Of a stretch of 28,711 bases of DNA, positions 16,452 to 24,890 are shown piece after piece. The notes beneath the pieces were generated by a model, which saw nothing but the letters and a program-made list of their open reading frames with translations, was not told the DNA's origin and searched no databases. Position 1 is the first letter of the stretch. The number at the start of each line of letters is the position of its first letter. The translations under genes and the position numbers were made by a program. The DNA comes from JANOQP01 sp044227705 (lineage in GTDB: Bacteria; Bacteroidota; Bacteroidia; Chitinophagales; Saprospiraceae): positions 1 through 28,711 of the forward strand of contig JBGAWE010000025.1 in NCBI GenBank assembly GCA_044227705.1. The letters are read 5' to 3'.

Positions 16452-17720
16452 TCACTTGCCGAGCATGAGGCAGATGACGGTCATCTCCTCGTCCACCAAT
16501 TTTTGCGGCAGGTCGATGAAAAGGACGCCCGGTGCCGACTGCCAATAGGGTTTCAGATAGACCTCCGTCTGCAGTTTTTGCCCGCCTCCGACGACGTAGG
16601 CGCGGTTCACCTTCCGCTCCAGCCCGCGCACCATGATTTCGCCGTAGTGGCCTTTGGGTAGGAAAAGAAAGAGCTTTTCCCCGTTTTTCGAGTAGGTGCT
16701 CGGCCCGTCGAACAGGCCGGGGGCGAGGCCGGGCGAGGTTCCGTAGATGGCCTCGGCGTGTTTCTGCGTCCAGCGGCCGAGCTTTTTGAGGACCTCGAGC
16801 TGCTCGTCGGGAAAGGTTCCGTCGGCTCGCGGGGCGATGTCGAGCAGCAGGTTTCCCCCTTTTGAGATGCAGTTGGCAAAAATCTGGATGACCTGCCCGG
16901 CGGACTTGTAGCGGTGGTCGGTGGGCTGATATCCCCAGTTTTCGTTGAGGGTCAGGCAAAGCTCCCAGGCCGGGCCGTCGGGCCTTTTCAGCGGGAGAGA
17001 GCATTCGGGCGTGGCATAGTCGCCGCTGCCGGCGAGGCGCGAGTTGATCACGGTTTTCGGGTTGAAATCGAGGAGTTTTTGGCGGATTTGGGGCGCGTGC
17101 CACTCCTGTGCGCTGTGTTCCCAGTCGCCGTCGAACCACCACAGGTCGGGGTTTTCTAGGCGGGCAAGCTCGTCGAGCTGGCCGTTCATGAAGGTGAGAA
17201 ACCGCTCGAAGCGGGCCGAGTCCTTCTCGTATCGCGGCTTGCCACCGATGAACCCGGGGTAGTCGGGATGCGACCAGTCGAGGAGCGAGAAGTAGCAGCC
17301 GACCTTCAAGCCCTCCTTTTTCAATGCCGAAAAGAACGGGGTCAGCACGTCGCGCCTGGCCGGGCTTCGGGCCACGACGCTCAACCGGTCGCCCATCTTC
17401 GTGTCCCACAGGGCGACGCCGTCGTGGTGCTTCGAGGTGAGGACGGCGTATTTTGCTCCGCTCTCGCGGATGGTTTTCGCCCAAAAACCGGGGTCGTATT
17501 TCGCGGCGGTGAAGCCGTCGAGCTGTTTCATGTAGTCCTCGTGGGAAATCATGCCGTTGTAGAACGACCAGCTCTCGTCGATGCCGTCGACGGCGTAGAT
17601 GCCCCAGTGGATGAAGATGCCGAGCTTGGCATCGGCAAACCATTGGAGACGGGGGGGGATGGTGTCGGCGGGGAGAGTTTGGGCCAGGAGGAGGAAGGCA
17701 AAAAGGAGCAGCTTTTTCAT
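16452..17720 (-). CDS. GH29 alpha-L-fucosidase, secreted
   Basis: This 422-residue protein has a signal peptide (about residues 1-18) and a GH29 catalytic domain. Motifs include WFADAKLGIFIHWGIYAV near the start, YAVLTSKHHDGVALWDT (91-107), YFSLLDWSHPDY and PDLWWFDGDWE, where Asp197 is the expected nucleophile. NLLLDIAPRADGTFP comes later. The family removes alpha-L-fucose from glycans or sulfated fucans with retention. The C-terminal beta domain is short. It follows the TPR gene by 27 bp on the same strand and may be co-transcribed with it. There are no SusC/SusD genes nearby, so it is not in a typical polysaccharide utilisation locus. Confidence 0.93.
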   Translation of the reverse strand: MKKLLLFAFLLLAQTLPADTIPPRLQWFADAKLGIFIHWGIYAVDGIDESWSFYNGMISHEDYMKQLDGFTAAKYDPGFWAKTIRESGAKYAVLTSKHHDGVALWDTKMGDRLSVVARSPARRDVLTPFFSALKKEGLKVGCYFSLLDWSHPDYPGFIGGKPRYEKDSARFERFLTFMNGQLDELARLENPDLWWFDGDWEHSAQEWHAPQIRQKLLDFNPKTVINSRLAGSGDYATPECSLPLKRPDGPAWELCLTLNENWGYQPTDHRYKSAGQVIQIFANCISKGGNLLLDIAPRADGTFPDEQLEVLKKLGRWTQKHAEAIYGTSPGLAPGLFDGPSTYSKNGEKLFLFLPKGHYGEIMVRGLERKVNRAYVVGGGQKLQTEVYLKPYWQSAPGVLFIDLPQKLVDEEMTVICLMLGK

Positions 17721-17747
17721 CCAATAGGTTGATTTTCAGTAGTTATT

Positions 17748-18074
17748 TCAAATTTCCAGCTCGTGCTCGAGGCTCACCTTCGCCCCCCGCAACTCGCTCG
17801 CCGCGTGGTGGTCGCCCGCCGCGACGGCCTCTGAAATCCCTTTTTCATAGACGGACATCGCCTCCTCCGCCCTTTCGAGCTGTTCCAAAAGTTTCCCGAG
17901 ATGGTAGTAGGTGCCGACATAACCGGGGTGCGCCTCGGCCAGTTTTTGATAATAGGAGAGCGCGACGGCTGCCTCGCCCATGCCCTCGTACTCCTTGGCG
18001 AGGGCGAAAAGCGTGAAGTCGTCGGCGGGCGCGGCGGCGTGTAGTTCGAGCAAGAGGTCGAGGCGGCTGGGCAT
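17748..18074 (-). CDS. TPR-repeat protein
   Basis: This 108-residue protein contains at least two tetratricopeptide repeats: DDFTLFALAKEYEGMGEAAVALSYYQKLAEAHPGY and VGTYYHLGKLLEQLERAEEAMSVYEKGISEA. It ends with a short helical tail. It has no signal peptide or membrane helix, so a cytoplasmic adaptor role is likely. The ATG at 18074 (MPSRLDLL) gives the natural length; a longer open frame upstream lies opposite etfB and is not supported. The fucosidase gene follows 27 bp downstream. The partner protein is unknown. Confidence 0.8.
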   Translation of the reverse strand: MPSRLDLLLELHAAAPADDFTLFALAKEYEGMGEAAVALSYYQKLAEAHPGYVGTYYHLGKLLEQLERAEEAMSVYEKGISEAVAAGDHHAASELRGAKVSLEHELEI

Positions 18075-18150
18075 GATGGGCGTGGTTTTTGGAAAAGAAT
18101 TTCCGGCTTTGAAAAGGAGCTTGGCGGGTGAAATCGCCGAAAGGCCGTGA

Positions 18151-18158
18151 TACCTTCG
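18151..18158 (+). promoter_or_regulatory. Candidate -7 element of the etf cluster
   Basis: TACCTTCG followed by CC is identical to the element before mfd. It lies 90 bases upstream of the etfB start in the divergent gap with the TPR gene. A consensus -33 TTTG at 19-21 bases is not present. Confidence 0.4.
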
Positions 18159-18248
18159 CCGCGCCTTATCGGAAAAGGGCGGCTTTTGGCTCAAAACGCG
18201 GTCAAAACAACAGCTTTTCCTGACAAAACCGGCCATCCGCTGCACAGC

Positions 18249-18992
18249 ATGAAAATCCTCGTCTGCATCGCCCAAACGCCCGACACGACGGCCCGTGTCG
18301 CCTTCAAGAACGACTCGACGGCCTTCGACGGCACGGGAGTCACCTTCATCATGAACCCATACGACGAGTGGTACGCCCTCGTCCGCGCCTGCGAGTTGAG
18401 CGAGGCGAACCCCGGCTCGTCGGTCACGGTCATCTGCGTCGGCGGGGCCGATTGCGACCAAACCATCCGCAAGGCGCTCGCCATAGGCGCCGACTCGGCC
18501 GTTCGCGTCGATGCCGAGCCGAAAAGCTCCTTTTTTGTCGCCAGGCAAATTGCCGAGCATGCCCGCTCGGGCGGCTACGACCTCGTCATGACCGGAAAGG
18601 AGACCATCGACTTCAACGGCTCCGAGATGGGCGCGATGCTCGCCGAGCACCTCCACTGGCCGTTCATCAGCTACGCCAACTCGTTGACTGTCAACGGAAA
18701 CACGGCCACCGTCGGCCGCGAAATCGAGGGCGGCGGCGAGTCCTGCGTGGTCGATTTGCCGCTCGTCCTCTCCGCCGCGAAGGGCATGGCCGAACAGCGC
18801 ATCCCCAACATGAGGGGCATCATGGGCGCCCGGACGAAGCCTCTGGCCGTCGTCGCGCCCGTCGCCGCCGAGGAAGCGGTCGTCCTCAAAAAATTCACCC
18901 TGCCGCCCGCCAAGACCGGCGTGAAACTGGTCGACTCGGAGAACATGGAAGAACTTGTCCGGCTGCTCCACGAGGAGGCCAAAGCGATTTGA
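18249..18992 (+). CDS. etfB: Electron transfer flavoprotein, beta subunit
   Basis: This 247-residue protein is the ETF beta subunit, which with EtfA carries electrons from acyl-CoA dehydrogenases to ETF-quinone oxidoreductase. It starts with MKILVCIAQTPDT and has NPYDEWYALVRACEL, VGGADCDQTIRKALAIGAD, GYDLVMTGKETIDFNG and DLPLVLSAAKGMAEQRIPNMRGIMGAR, the region that contacts the AMP site and dehydrogenase partners. Length is slightly short but complete. The upstream open frame is ignored because conserved sequence starts at ATG 18249. etfA follows after 81 bp, and the spacer holds an inverted repeat. Confidence 0.95.
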   Translation: MKILVCIAQTPDTTARVAFKNDSTAFDGTGVTFIMNPYDEWYALVRACELSEANPGSSVTVICVGGADCDQTIRKALAIGADSAVRVDAEPKSSFFVARQIAEHARSGGYDLVMTGKETIDFNGSEMGAMLAEHLHWPFISYANSLTVNGNTATVGREIEGGGESCVVDLPLVLSAAKGMAEQRIPNMRGIMGARTKPLAVVAPVAAEEAVVLKKFTLPPAKTGVKLVDSENMEELVRLLHEEAKAI

Positions 18993-19008
18993 ATGGTTAA
19001 TTGTTAGT

Positions 19009-19050
19009 TGTCAATTGTTAGAGCGGCCAGACCGAGCCTAACAATTGACA
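19009..19050 (+). repeat. AT-rich inverted repeat between etfB and etfA
   Basis: Arms TGTCAATTGTTAG (19009-19021) and CTAACAATTGACA (19038-19050) are perfectly complementary over 13 bases with a 16-base loop. The surrounding spacer (18993-19073) repeats the same CAATTGT theme. No T-run follows, so it is a stable hairpin but not a standard terminator. It ends 23 bases before the etfA start. Confidence 0.85.
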
Positions 19051-19073
19051 ATTGACCATTTACAATTAAAAAC

Positions 19074-20036
19074 ATGGTTTTAGTCTTTGCCGAAAGCCCG
19101 CGCGGGCATCTCAAAAAGGCCGCTTTCGAGGCCGTCACCTTTGGCCGGAAGCTCGCCGACGCGATGGGCGTCCCGTGCGCCGCGCTCGTGCTGGGCAGCA
19201 ACGTGGCCGACGCCGGGCAGCTCGGGAAATGGGGCGCCAGTCGCGTCCTCGCCATCACCGACACGGATCTGGACTCGTTCGACAGCCAGCTTTTCACCGC
19301 GACCATCGCCTCCGTGGCGCAGGGCAGCGGCGCGACGGTCATCGTCTGCAGCCACACGAGCACGGGGAAGGCGGTCGCAGGTCGGCTGGCCGTGCGGCTC
19401 GGGGCGGGCCTCGTCTCGGGCGTGATCGCGGTGCCGACGATTGCGGGAGGGTCGCTTTTGGTTCGGATATCGGTGTTTTCAGGCAAGGCCATCGCCGAGT
19501 ATGAGGTTTCCAGCCCGGTCAAAATCCTCTCGCTGATGGGCAACGCCGTCAAGCCGGAGGCGATGGGCAGCGCGGTTTCTGTTGAAAACATGTCGGTCGA
19601 AATCCCCGCCTCGCGGATAAAAGTGACCGAGGTCAAAACCCAAGAAGGAACAGTTCCGCTGCCCGAGGCCGAAATCGTCGTCAGCGCCGGTCGCGGCATG
19701 AAAGGCCCGGAAAACTGGGGCATCGTCGAAGACCTCGCCGCCGTCCTCGGCGCGACGACCGCCTGCTCGCGCCCCGTCGCCGACACAGGCTGGCGGCCGC
19801 ACCACGAACACGTCGGGCAGACGGGCATCGCCATCCGGCCCAACCTCTACATCGCCATCGGCATCTCGGGTGCCATCCAGCACCTCGCCGGGGTCAACAA
19901 CTCGAAGACCATCGTCGTCATAAACAAAGATGCCGAGGCCCCGTTCTTCAAGGCGGCCGACTACGGCGTCGTCGGCGACCTGTTCGAGGTCGTCCCGCGG
20001 TTGACGGCGGCCATCAAAAAATTCAAAGCCTCTTGA
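19074..20036 (+). CDS. etfA: Electron transfer flavoprotein, alpha subunit
   Basis: This 320-residue protein is the FAD-binding ETF alpha subunit. The N-terminal domain (MVLVFAESPRGHLKKAAFEAV) is followed by the C-terminal FAD domain with SAGRGMKGPENWGIVEDLA, GATTACSRPVADTGW, HVGQTGIAIRPNLYIAIGISGAIQHLAG and the closing NKDAEAPFFKAADYGVVGDLFEVVP. All key FAD-contact segments are intact. It forms a heterodimer with EtfB in the cytoplasm and is separated from it by a hairpin spacer. The bifunctional nuclease gene starts 79 bp downstream. Confidence 0.96.
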   Translation: MVLVFAESPRGHLKKAAFEAVTFGRKLADAMGVPCAALVLGSNVADAGQLGKWGASRVLAITDTDLDSFDSQLFTATIASVAQGSGATVIVCSHTSTGKAVAGRLAVRLGAGLVSGVIAVPTIAGGSLLVRISVFSGKAIAEYEVSSPVKILSLMGNAVKPEAMGSAVSVENMSVEIPASRIKVTEVKTQEGTVPLPEAEIVVSAGRGMKGPENWGIVEDLAAVLGATTACSRPVADTGWRPHHEHVGQTGIAIRPNLYIAIGISGAIQHLAGVNNSKTIVVINKDAEAPFFKAADYGVVGDLFEVVPRLTAAIKKFKAS

Positions 20037-20054
20037 TTGGGGAATCGAGGAGTT

Positions 20055-20108
20055 GAGGAATCGAGGAACTGAACCGCTCGATTCCTCATTTCCTCGATTC
20101 CTCATTTC
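20055..20108 (+). repeat. Inverted and direct repeats between etfA and the nuclease gene
   Basis: GAGGAATCGAGG (20055-20066) pairs with CCTCGATTCCTC (20092-20103). The right side is itself a perfect tandem of the 16-mer CTCGATTCCTCATTTC (20077-20092 and 20093-20108). The spacer ends seven bases before the next ATG and has no T-run. Confidence 0.85.
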
Positions 20109-20115
20109 CTCTACA

Positions 20116-20718
20116 ATGAAGAAGATAGAACTGGACATAGTCGCCCTCTCGCACAGCGTCACGCAGTCGGCCAACTACGCCGTCGTGCTCGGCGAGCGGC
20201 GGGGGACGCGGCGGCTGCCCATCGTCATCGGCAGCTTCGAGGCGCAGGCCATCGCCGTGGCCATGGAGCGCATGGTGCCGAACCGGCCATTGACCCACGA
20301 CCTTTTCAAAAACACGCTCGACACTTTCGACGTCCAGCTTCACGAGGTCTTGATAAACAATCTCCTCGACGGCATCTTCTACGCCAAACTGGTCTGCAGC
20401 CGCAACGGCGACACCGTCGAAATCGACTCGCGCACCTCCGACGCCATCGCGATGGCCGTGCGCTACAACTGCCCGATTTACACCTTCGACTTCATTCTCG
20501 AAGCCGCCGGGGTCGTCCTCGAAGAAGGAGAGGAGGGCGGCGGGGGCGGCGGGGGCCGCTCCGGTCGCCGCCGCGAGCGCACCATCGAGCGGGCCGACAG
20601 CATCGAGAACATGCCCACCGACTCACTCAAAACTTTGCTGGAAGACGTCCTCGCCAACGAGGACTATGAGAAAGCGGCCAAAATCCGCGACGAGCTGAAG
20701 AAGCGGGAGCGGTCGTGA
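20116..20718 (+). CDS. Bifunctional nuclease-family protein with UVR motif
   Basis: This 200-residue protein has an N-terminal bifunctional nuclease (DUF151/BFN) domain (about 4-132), including LPIVIGSFEAQAIA, RPLTHDLFKNTLDTFDVQLHEVLI and IDSRTSDAIAMAVRYNCPIY. A flexible acidic and glycine linker follows (EEGEEGGGGGGG, 136-147), then an Arg-rich patch. The C-terminus is a UVR (UvrB/UvrC) motif (about 170-197, LKTLLEDVLANEDYEKAAKIRDELKKR). BFN proteins have been reported to have RNase/DNase activity, and the UVR motif mediates protein contacts. The combination is known in Bacteroidota. Nothing in the sequence shows why it follows etfBA. A terminator lies just downstream. Confidence 0.9.
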   Translation: MKKIELDIVALSHSVTQSANYAVVLGERRGTRRLPIVIGSFEAQAIAVAMERMVPNRPLTHDLFKNTLDTFDVQLHEVLINNLLDGIFYAKLVCSRNGDTVEIDSRTSDAIAMAVRYNCPIYTFDFILEAAGVVLEEGEEGGGGGGGRSGRRRERTIERADSIENMPTDSLKTLLEDVLANEDYEKAAKIRDELKKRERS

Positions 20719-20737
20719 GGCCCCTCGAAGTCTTTTG

Positions 20738-20777
20738 AAAAAGCCGTTTGGAGACTCCGAACGGCTTTTTTGTTTTT
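20738..20777 (+). terminator. Rho-independent terminator after the nuclease gene
   Basis: Arms AAAAAGCCGTT (20738-20748) and AACGGCTTTTT (20760-20770) form a strong stem. Further pairing with one wobble extends inside, and a T-run follows on the plus strand. The A-run before the stem would also make it work on the other strand. Confidence 0.88.
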
Positions 20778-20832
20778 GAAAAACCAGCTTCCCGGCCAGT
20801 TTTTCGGTCATTTGCCGACACAATCTCCGCTT

Positions 20833-22983
20833 ATGAAGCTGCGCCTGTTCCTCGCCTTTTTCCTCTTAAAAACCTCTTTTTCAACAGCCCAAACCTGCTC
20901 GGAGGCCTTTCTCTACGAGGCCAACATCCGCTCGATGTTGGAGCGCGGAAGCTCTGTTTGGGTCGGCACCGACCTCGGCCTCGTCGAAATCGACCGGGCG
21001 AGCCGGGCCGTGCTCAACCGCTTCGACCGCAACAACTCCGTGCTCGACGGCCCCGTCACCGCGCTGGCAACGGCTGCCGACGGCTCGCTCCTCGTCGGGA
21101 CGAACAGCCTGTGGCGCACCGCCGACCTCTCCAATTGGACAAAAATCCTCGACCCGAAGGCCGACATCCGCGACATCCATCCGCTGAACGACTCCGTCAC
21201 ATGGGTCTCGACCTCCGTCGGAATGTGGCGGTTGGGCAAGACGGCGAACGGCGAGTTCTTCCACAAAGGCAACTCGAAACTGCCCAACAACTGGTGCAAC
21301 CGCGCCCGCCACGACCAATGGGGCAACACCTGGATTGGGGTGGGGCAGCCCTTTTCGCAAGGTGGGCTGGTGAAGGTCCCGGCCAACGGCGCACCGTGGG
21401 TGGTTTTCAAAAAACCGGACGCGCCGCTGCCGCAGACCTCCGCCGTGCGCGACCTGTTGGTTGACTCGGAAGGCTCCGTCTGGCTCGTCGCCGAGGACAA
21501 GGTCTTGAAACTCGACACGGCCGGAAAATGGACGACCCTCGACCCTGAGCCGAGCTTCGCGGGCGACTACAACGCCTGCTCGATTTCCCAAAAACCGACG
21601 GGCGAAATCGTCGTAGGGATGGAGAACACGGTCTCCATCGAGCAACCCGGCGGTGGCTGGAAAATCGAGGAGATGCCGGGCCTGTTTGCCGACAACGTGT
21701 TCATTTTCAATACGTTGGCCGCCTCGGACGGCTCCGTTTGGGTCGGCTCGAACATCAACGGGCTGTCGGTTTTGGACGGAAACCAAACCCATGCTGTGGC
21801 GACCTCGGTGGGCGCTTTGCCGCTAGCACCGGTCACGTCGGTCGGCGTTTCGCCCGGCGGCGAGGTCTGGGCAGGAACAGCGTTCGGCGGCCTCGAATCG
21901 CGGAAGGGCGGCGCGTGGACGATCATCGACTCGCTGATGAAAGAGCAGGCGAGCGTCCAAATCCTCGACATCCAGTTCGACACGGACGGCCTCCCCGTCA
22001 TCCTCCTGAACAGCCTCTGGCAGCAATGGAAAATGCTGAAATGGGACGGCTCGAAGTTCACCGAATGGACGAGCGGCTTCTCAGGTTTCAACGGAAAGCG
22101 ACGGCTTCGGCACGCGGGCGATGCTTGGTACGTCAGCTCGACGCGCGGCCTTTTTCAGTGGAAAAACAACACGCTCGCGCTCTTCGACACCCTCAACTCG
22201 GGCATCTCCACCAACTTCATCGCCGACATGGACGACGACGGGCAGGGCAACATCTGGATGTCGACCATCAACCGGGGCCTCTGCCTGTTCGACGGCAGCG
22301 GCTTCGTCCGCTTCGACTCGGCCCACCACGGGCTGCCGACCGACTCGCTGCTCGCGGTGACCGTCGCGGCGGACGGGCGGCCCTTTTTCAGCGACTCGAA
22401 AGGAAACCTGTTCCGCCTGACCGGCACGACGTTTGAAAAATGGCGCGACACGACCGCGCTGGCCGACGACCGAATCGCCCTCCTCGAAGGGGCGCCCAAC
22501 GGCGGCATCTGGCTCAACAACCGCAGCGGCGCCACCCGCTTCGACCCCGGCGCGAACAAGTGGCTCGCCTTCTCGGGCAGCGACCTGCCCTTCGTCGTCG
22601 CAGACGGACAGGCGCGGAGCCTGCTGTGGGACGGCGGCTCCATCTGGATTGGGAAAAACTCGGGTCTCTACCGAATCGACGAAAGCTGCCTCCCCTCGGT
22701 CTCGACGGGCGAGGCGGGCGAGGTCTTGGGTGAAATTTCCGTCTTCCCCAACCCGGCGGGCGAGGCGGTCAGTTTCGGTTTTTCATTGAAAAAAAGGACG
22801 GAACTCGGGCTTCGACTGGTCGACATCGCCGGGCGGTCGGTCTTTTCGAGCGGCACTCGGGAATTTGCCAAAGGCGAAAACCAGGTCGACATCGGGCTGG
22901 CCGGGCTGCCGTCAGGCATCTATTTCTACCAAATCTCGGGAGAGGGGCGGGCAGTCAAGGCAGGGAAGCTGGTGAAGATTTGA
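20833..22983 (+). CDS. Secreted beta-propeller (Reg_prop-like) protein with T9SS sorting domain
   Basis: This 716-residue protein has a signal peptide (MKLRLFLAFFLLKTSFSTAQ). It is followed by many propeller blades of the two-component-regulator type, recognisable by patterns such as SVWVGTDLGLVEID, SVWVGSNINGLSVLD, GNIWMSTINRGLCLFD and SIWIGKNSGLYRID. The last 80 residues or so are a T9SS sorting domain: GEISVFPNPAGEAVSFGFSL, LVDIAGRSVFSSG, VDIGLAGLPSGIYFYQI and the basic end AGKLVKI. Unlike hybrid two-component sensors with this propeller, there is no kinase or helix-turn-helix, so it is a stand-alone exported propeller. ATG 20833 is chosen because it opens the signal peptide; an upstream frame start lies inside the terminator. 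Confidence 0.9.
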   Translation: MKLRLFLAFFLLKTSFSTAQTCSEAFLYEANIRSMLERGSSVWVGTDLGLVEIDRASRAVLNRFDRNNSVLDGPVTALATAADGSLLVGTNSLWRTADLSNWTKILDPKADIRDIHPLNDSVTWVSTSVGMWRLGKTANGEFFHKGNSKLPNNWCNRARHDQWGNTWIGVGQPFSQGGLVKVPANGAPWVVFKKPDAPLPQTSAVRDLLVDSEGSVWLVAEDKVLKLDTAGKWTTLDPEPSFAGDYNACSISQKPTGEIVVGMENTVSIEQPGGGWKIEEMPGLFADNVFIFNTLAASDGSVWVGSNINGLSVLDGNQTHAVATSVGALPLAPVTSVGVSPGGEVWAGTAFGGLESRKGGAWTIIDSLMKEQASVQILDIQFDTDGLPVILLNSLWQQWKMLKWDGSKFTEWTSGFSGFNGKRRLRHAGDAWYVSSTRGLFQWKNNTLALFDTLNSGISTNFIADMDDDGQGNIWMSTINRGLCLFDGSGFVRFDSAHHGLPTDSLLAVTVAADGRPFFSDSKGNLFRLTGTTFEKWRDTTALADDRIALLEGAPNGGIWLNNRSGATRFDPGANKWLAFSGSDLPFVVADGQARSLLWDGGSIWIGKNSGLYRIDESCLPSVSTGEAGEVLGEISVFPNPAGEAVSFGFSLKKRTELGLRLVDIAGRSVFSSGTREFAKGENQVDIGLAGLPSGIYFYQISGEGRAVKAGKLVKI

Positions 22984-23134
22984 GCCTTTTTGGCACACGG
23001 ATGACGCGGACTGGTCACGGATGGGCAGGGGTTTGCTCGCTTCTTCCGTGCATATACGGCAACAATCGCGCTCCCATGTCAACCAGGTCCGAATTTTCTG
23101 TTTTTTACCGGAGGGGGAATGTGGAGTCCTTTTT

Positions 23135-23142
23135 TACCTTCG
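23135..23142 (+). promoter_or_regulatory. Candidate -7 element upstream of the IPTL gene
   Basis: TACCTTCG followed by CC, the third exact copy of this motif in the window, lies 66 bases before the IPTL-protein start. A transcript from here would pass through the hairpin at 23152-23192 before the coding region. Confidence 0.42.
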
Positions 23143-23151
23143 CCATTGCCG

Positions 23152-23192
23152 GCCGCTCTTAATTGGGCAACTTCCCTGGGCGGCTTTTTTTT
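23152..23192 (+). terminator. Terminator-like hairpin just before the IPTL gene
   Basis: Arms GCCGCTC (23152-23158) and GGGCGGC (23178-23184) pair over seven bases with one T-G wobble. A small GGG/CCC helix may form in the loop, and eight T follow at once (23185-23192). It is 168 bases after the propeller gene stop but only 15 bases before ATG 23208. It is either the terminator of that gene or a leader attenuator. Confidence 0.6.
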
Positions 23193-23207
23193 CAATTCTA
23201 TAATCTC

Positions 23208-24857
23208 ATGGAAATGAACAATCGAACCGTCCAATCGGCTCTTTTCTTGCTGCTTGGGCTTATGGTCGCCCGCACGGGCCTCGGCCAGTGCTACCAGCTC
23301 GGTACCACCATCGGGCAGCTTTCCCCGGTCTTGAAGAACCCCATTGCGTTTTGCCCGACCCCGGCCTCGGCAGGTGCCGTTTGCGACTGTCCCACCGGGT
23401 ATGTGGCCATCGGCTATGAAGGGATCGAGGGCAACGTCTACGGCGGGATGGTGTTGAGCCAGTTCAAGCTCCGCTGCAAACAGCTCAACACCGACGGCAC
23501 GCTTGGGGCCACCGTCGTCGTCACCTGTTCCAATGGCACCAGCACCCTCGGCACCCCCGACGGCCCGATCGACGCGGCGGCCGGGCAGGCGCTTGTGGGT
23601 GCAGAGGTGCGCATCGGATGCGCGACGGACGCCGTCATCGGCCGCTCGAAGCTCCTCTCGGAGGTGCTGGCAGGGTTGCCCAACACCACGAACAACACCA
23701 TGACCAACATCGGCGGCACCGGCGGCTCTCCGCAGACCCCGATGTACGCGCCCAACGGCAGCGTGTTCGTCGGGATGCAGACCTATGTGGAGGTCGGTGC
23801 CAGCCCGGCCGGCGCGGCGGGCATCACGGCGGGCGTGGCGTGGCGTTACGCGCCCATCATCAACGTGCCGTGCGCGACCTGCTCGATCAACTCCATCTCG
23901 GTGAGCAACATCTCGGCCTGCAACAACCAGGGCACTCCCGGTCAGGGCGACGACACGTTCACTGCGAACGTCACCGTCACCTTCGCCAACGCGCCCACGA
24001 CCGGCACCCTCAACATCACGGGCGACGGCACGGCCTCTGTTGCCGTCGGCTCGCTGGGGGCGGGCACCTACACCTTCACCGGCGTGACCATGAGCGCCGA
24101 CGGGACGCCCATCAACCTCACGGCCACCTTCTCCGCCACCCCTGCCTGCACGCTCAACAACACCAACGCGGGGACCGCGCCTGCCTCCTGTTCGGTCGTG
24201 CCCGTCTGTTCCGTCAACGGCATCACGGTGAGCAACATCTCGTCGTGCAACAACAACGGCACCCCGGCGAACGCGGCCGACGACACCTTCACGGCCAACG
24301 TGACCGTCACCTTCGCCAACCCGCCCGCCACGGGGACCCTCAACCTGTCTGGCAGCGGCAGCGGCTCTGTCGCGGTCGGCTCGCTCGGGGCTGGGACCTA
24401 CACTTTTAACAACGTGACCATGTCGGCCAACGGTCTGCCGTTGCAGTTCACCGCCTCGTTCTCGGCGACGAGCTGCACGCTGACCAATTTCAACGCGGGC
24501 AGCGCGCCGTCGTCGTGCTCCACGAGCGCGCCGACCATCCCCACGCTCTCGGAATGGGGGCTGATCCTGTTCGCGCTCGTCATCTTCACCCTGTCGGTGG
24601 TCTTCGGGACGCAGCGTCAGCGGGCGATGGCGACGGGCAACGCGGGCAACTTGGCCGCGCCCTCGGGACGGTTGCCTTTTGACAAAAACAGCTACCTGCG
24701 GGTTCTGCCCAAGACCTATTTGGCCATCGCGTCGCTGTTTGCTGCGGCCCTCGCGCTTGGCTATTCGCCCGAATGGGCCGACATCCCCGGTGCCCTGTTG
24801 ACGGGCGCGGTCGCGGCCTATCTAGTGCATTTCGTGCTGGGCAAGCGCGAGGATTGA
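23208..24857 (+). CDS. Secreted IPTL-CTERM protein (exosortase H substrate) with extended C-terminus
   Basis: This 549-residue protein has a signal peptide ending at about residue 27 (LMVARTGLGQ). A Cys-rich N-terminal domain (about 28-221, with CPTPASAGAVCDCPTGYVAIGYEG and RCKQLNTDGTLGA) has no recognised family. Two tandem domains of about 110 residues start near 222 and 334. They share NxxTAN/VTVTFANxPxTGTLN, SVAVGSLGAGTYTF and closing TNAGTAP/FNAGSAPSSC motifs. The sorting signal IPTLSEWG starts at residue 444, followed by a membrane helix (about 451-467) and basic TQRQR, the tripartite IPTLxxWG-CTERM signal recognised by exosortase H. Unusually, about 77 residues follow, with two more predicted helices (about 503-519 and 525-545) ending GKRED. 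xrtH is the next gene. ATG 23214 is an alternative start. Confidence 0.88.
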   Translation: MEMNNRTVQSALFLLLGLMVARTGLGQCYQLGTTIGQLSPVLKNPIAFCPTPASAGAVCDCPTGYVAIGYEGIEGNVYGGMVLSQFKLRCKQLNTDGTLGATVVVTCSNGTSTLGTPDGPIDAAAGQALVGAEVRIGCATDAVIGRSKLLSEVLAGLPNTTNNTMTNIGGTGGSPQTPMYAPNGSVFVGMQTYVEVGASPAGAAGITAGVAWRYAPIINVPCATCSINSISVSNISACNNQGTPGQGDDTFTANVTVTFANAPTTGTLNITGDGTASVAVGSLGAGTYTFTGVTMSADGTPINLTATFSATPACTLNNTNAGTAPASCSVVPVCSVNGITVSNISSCNNNGTPANAADDTFTANVTVTFANPPATGTLNLSGSGSGSVAVGSLGAGTYTFNNVTMSANGLPLQFTASFSATSCTLTNFNAGSAPSSCSTSAPTIPTLSEWGLILFALVIFTLSVVFGTQRQRAMATGNAGNLAAPSGRLPFDKNSYLRVLPKTYLAIASLFAAALALGYSPEWADIPGALLTGAVAAYLVHFVLGKRED

Positions 24858-24890
24858 TCGGCAGATTTTAAAGAGAAATTTGACAAAGAA

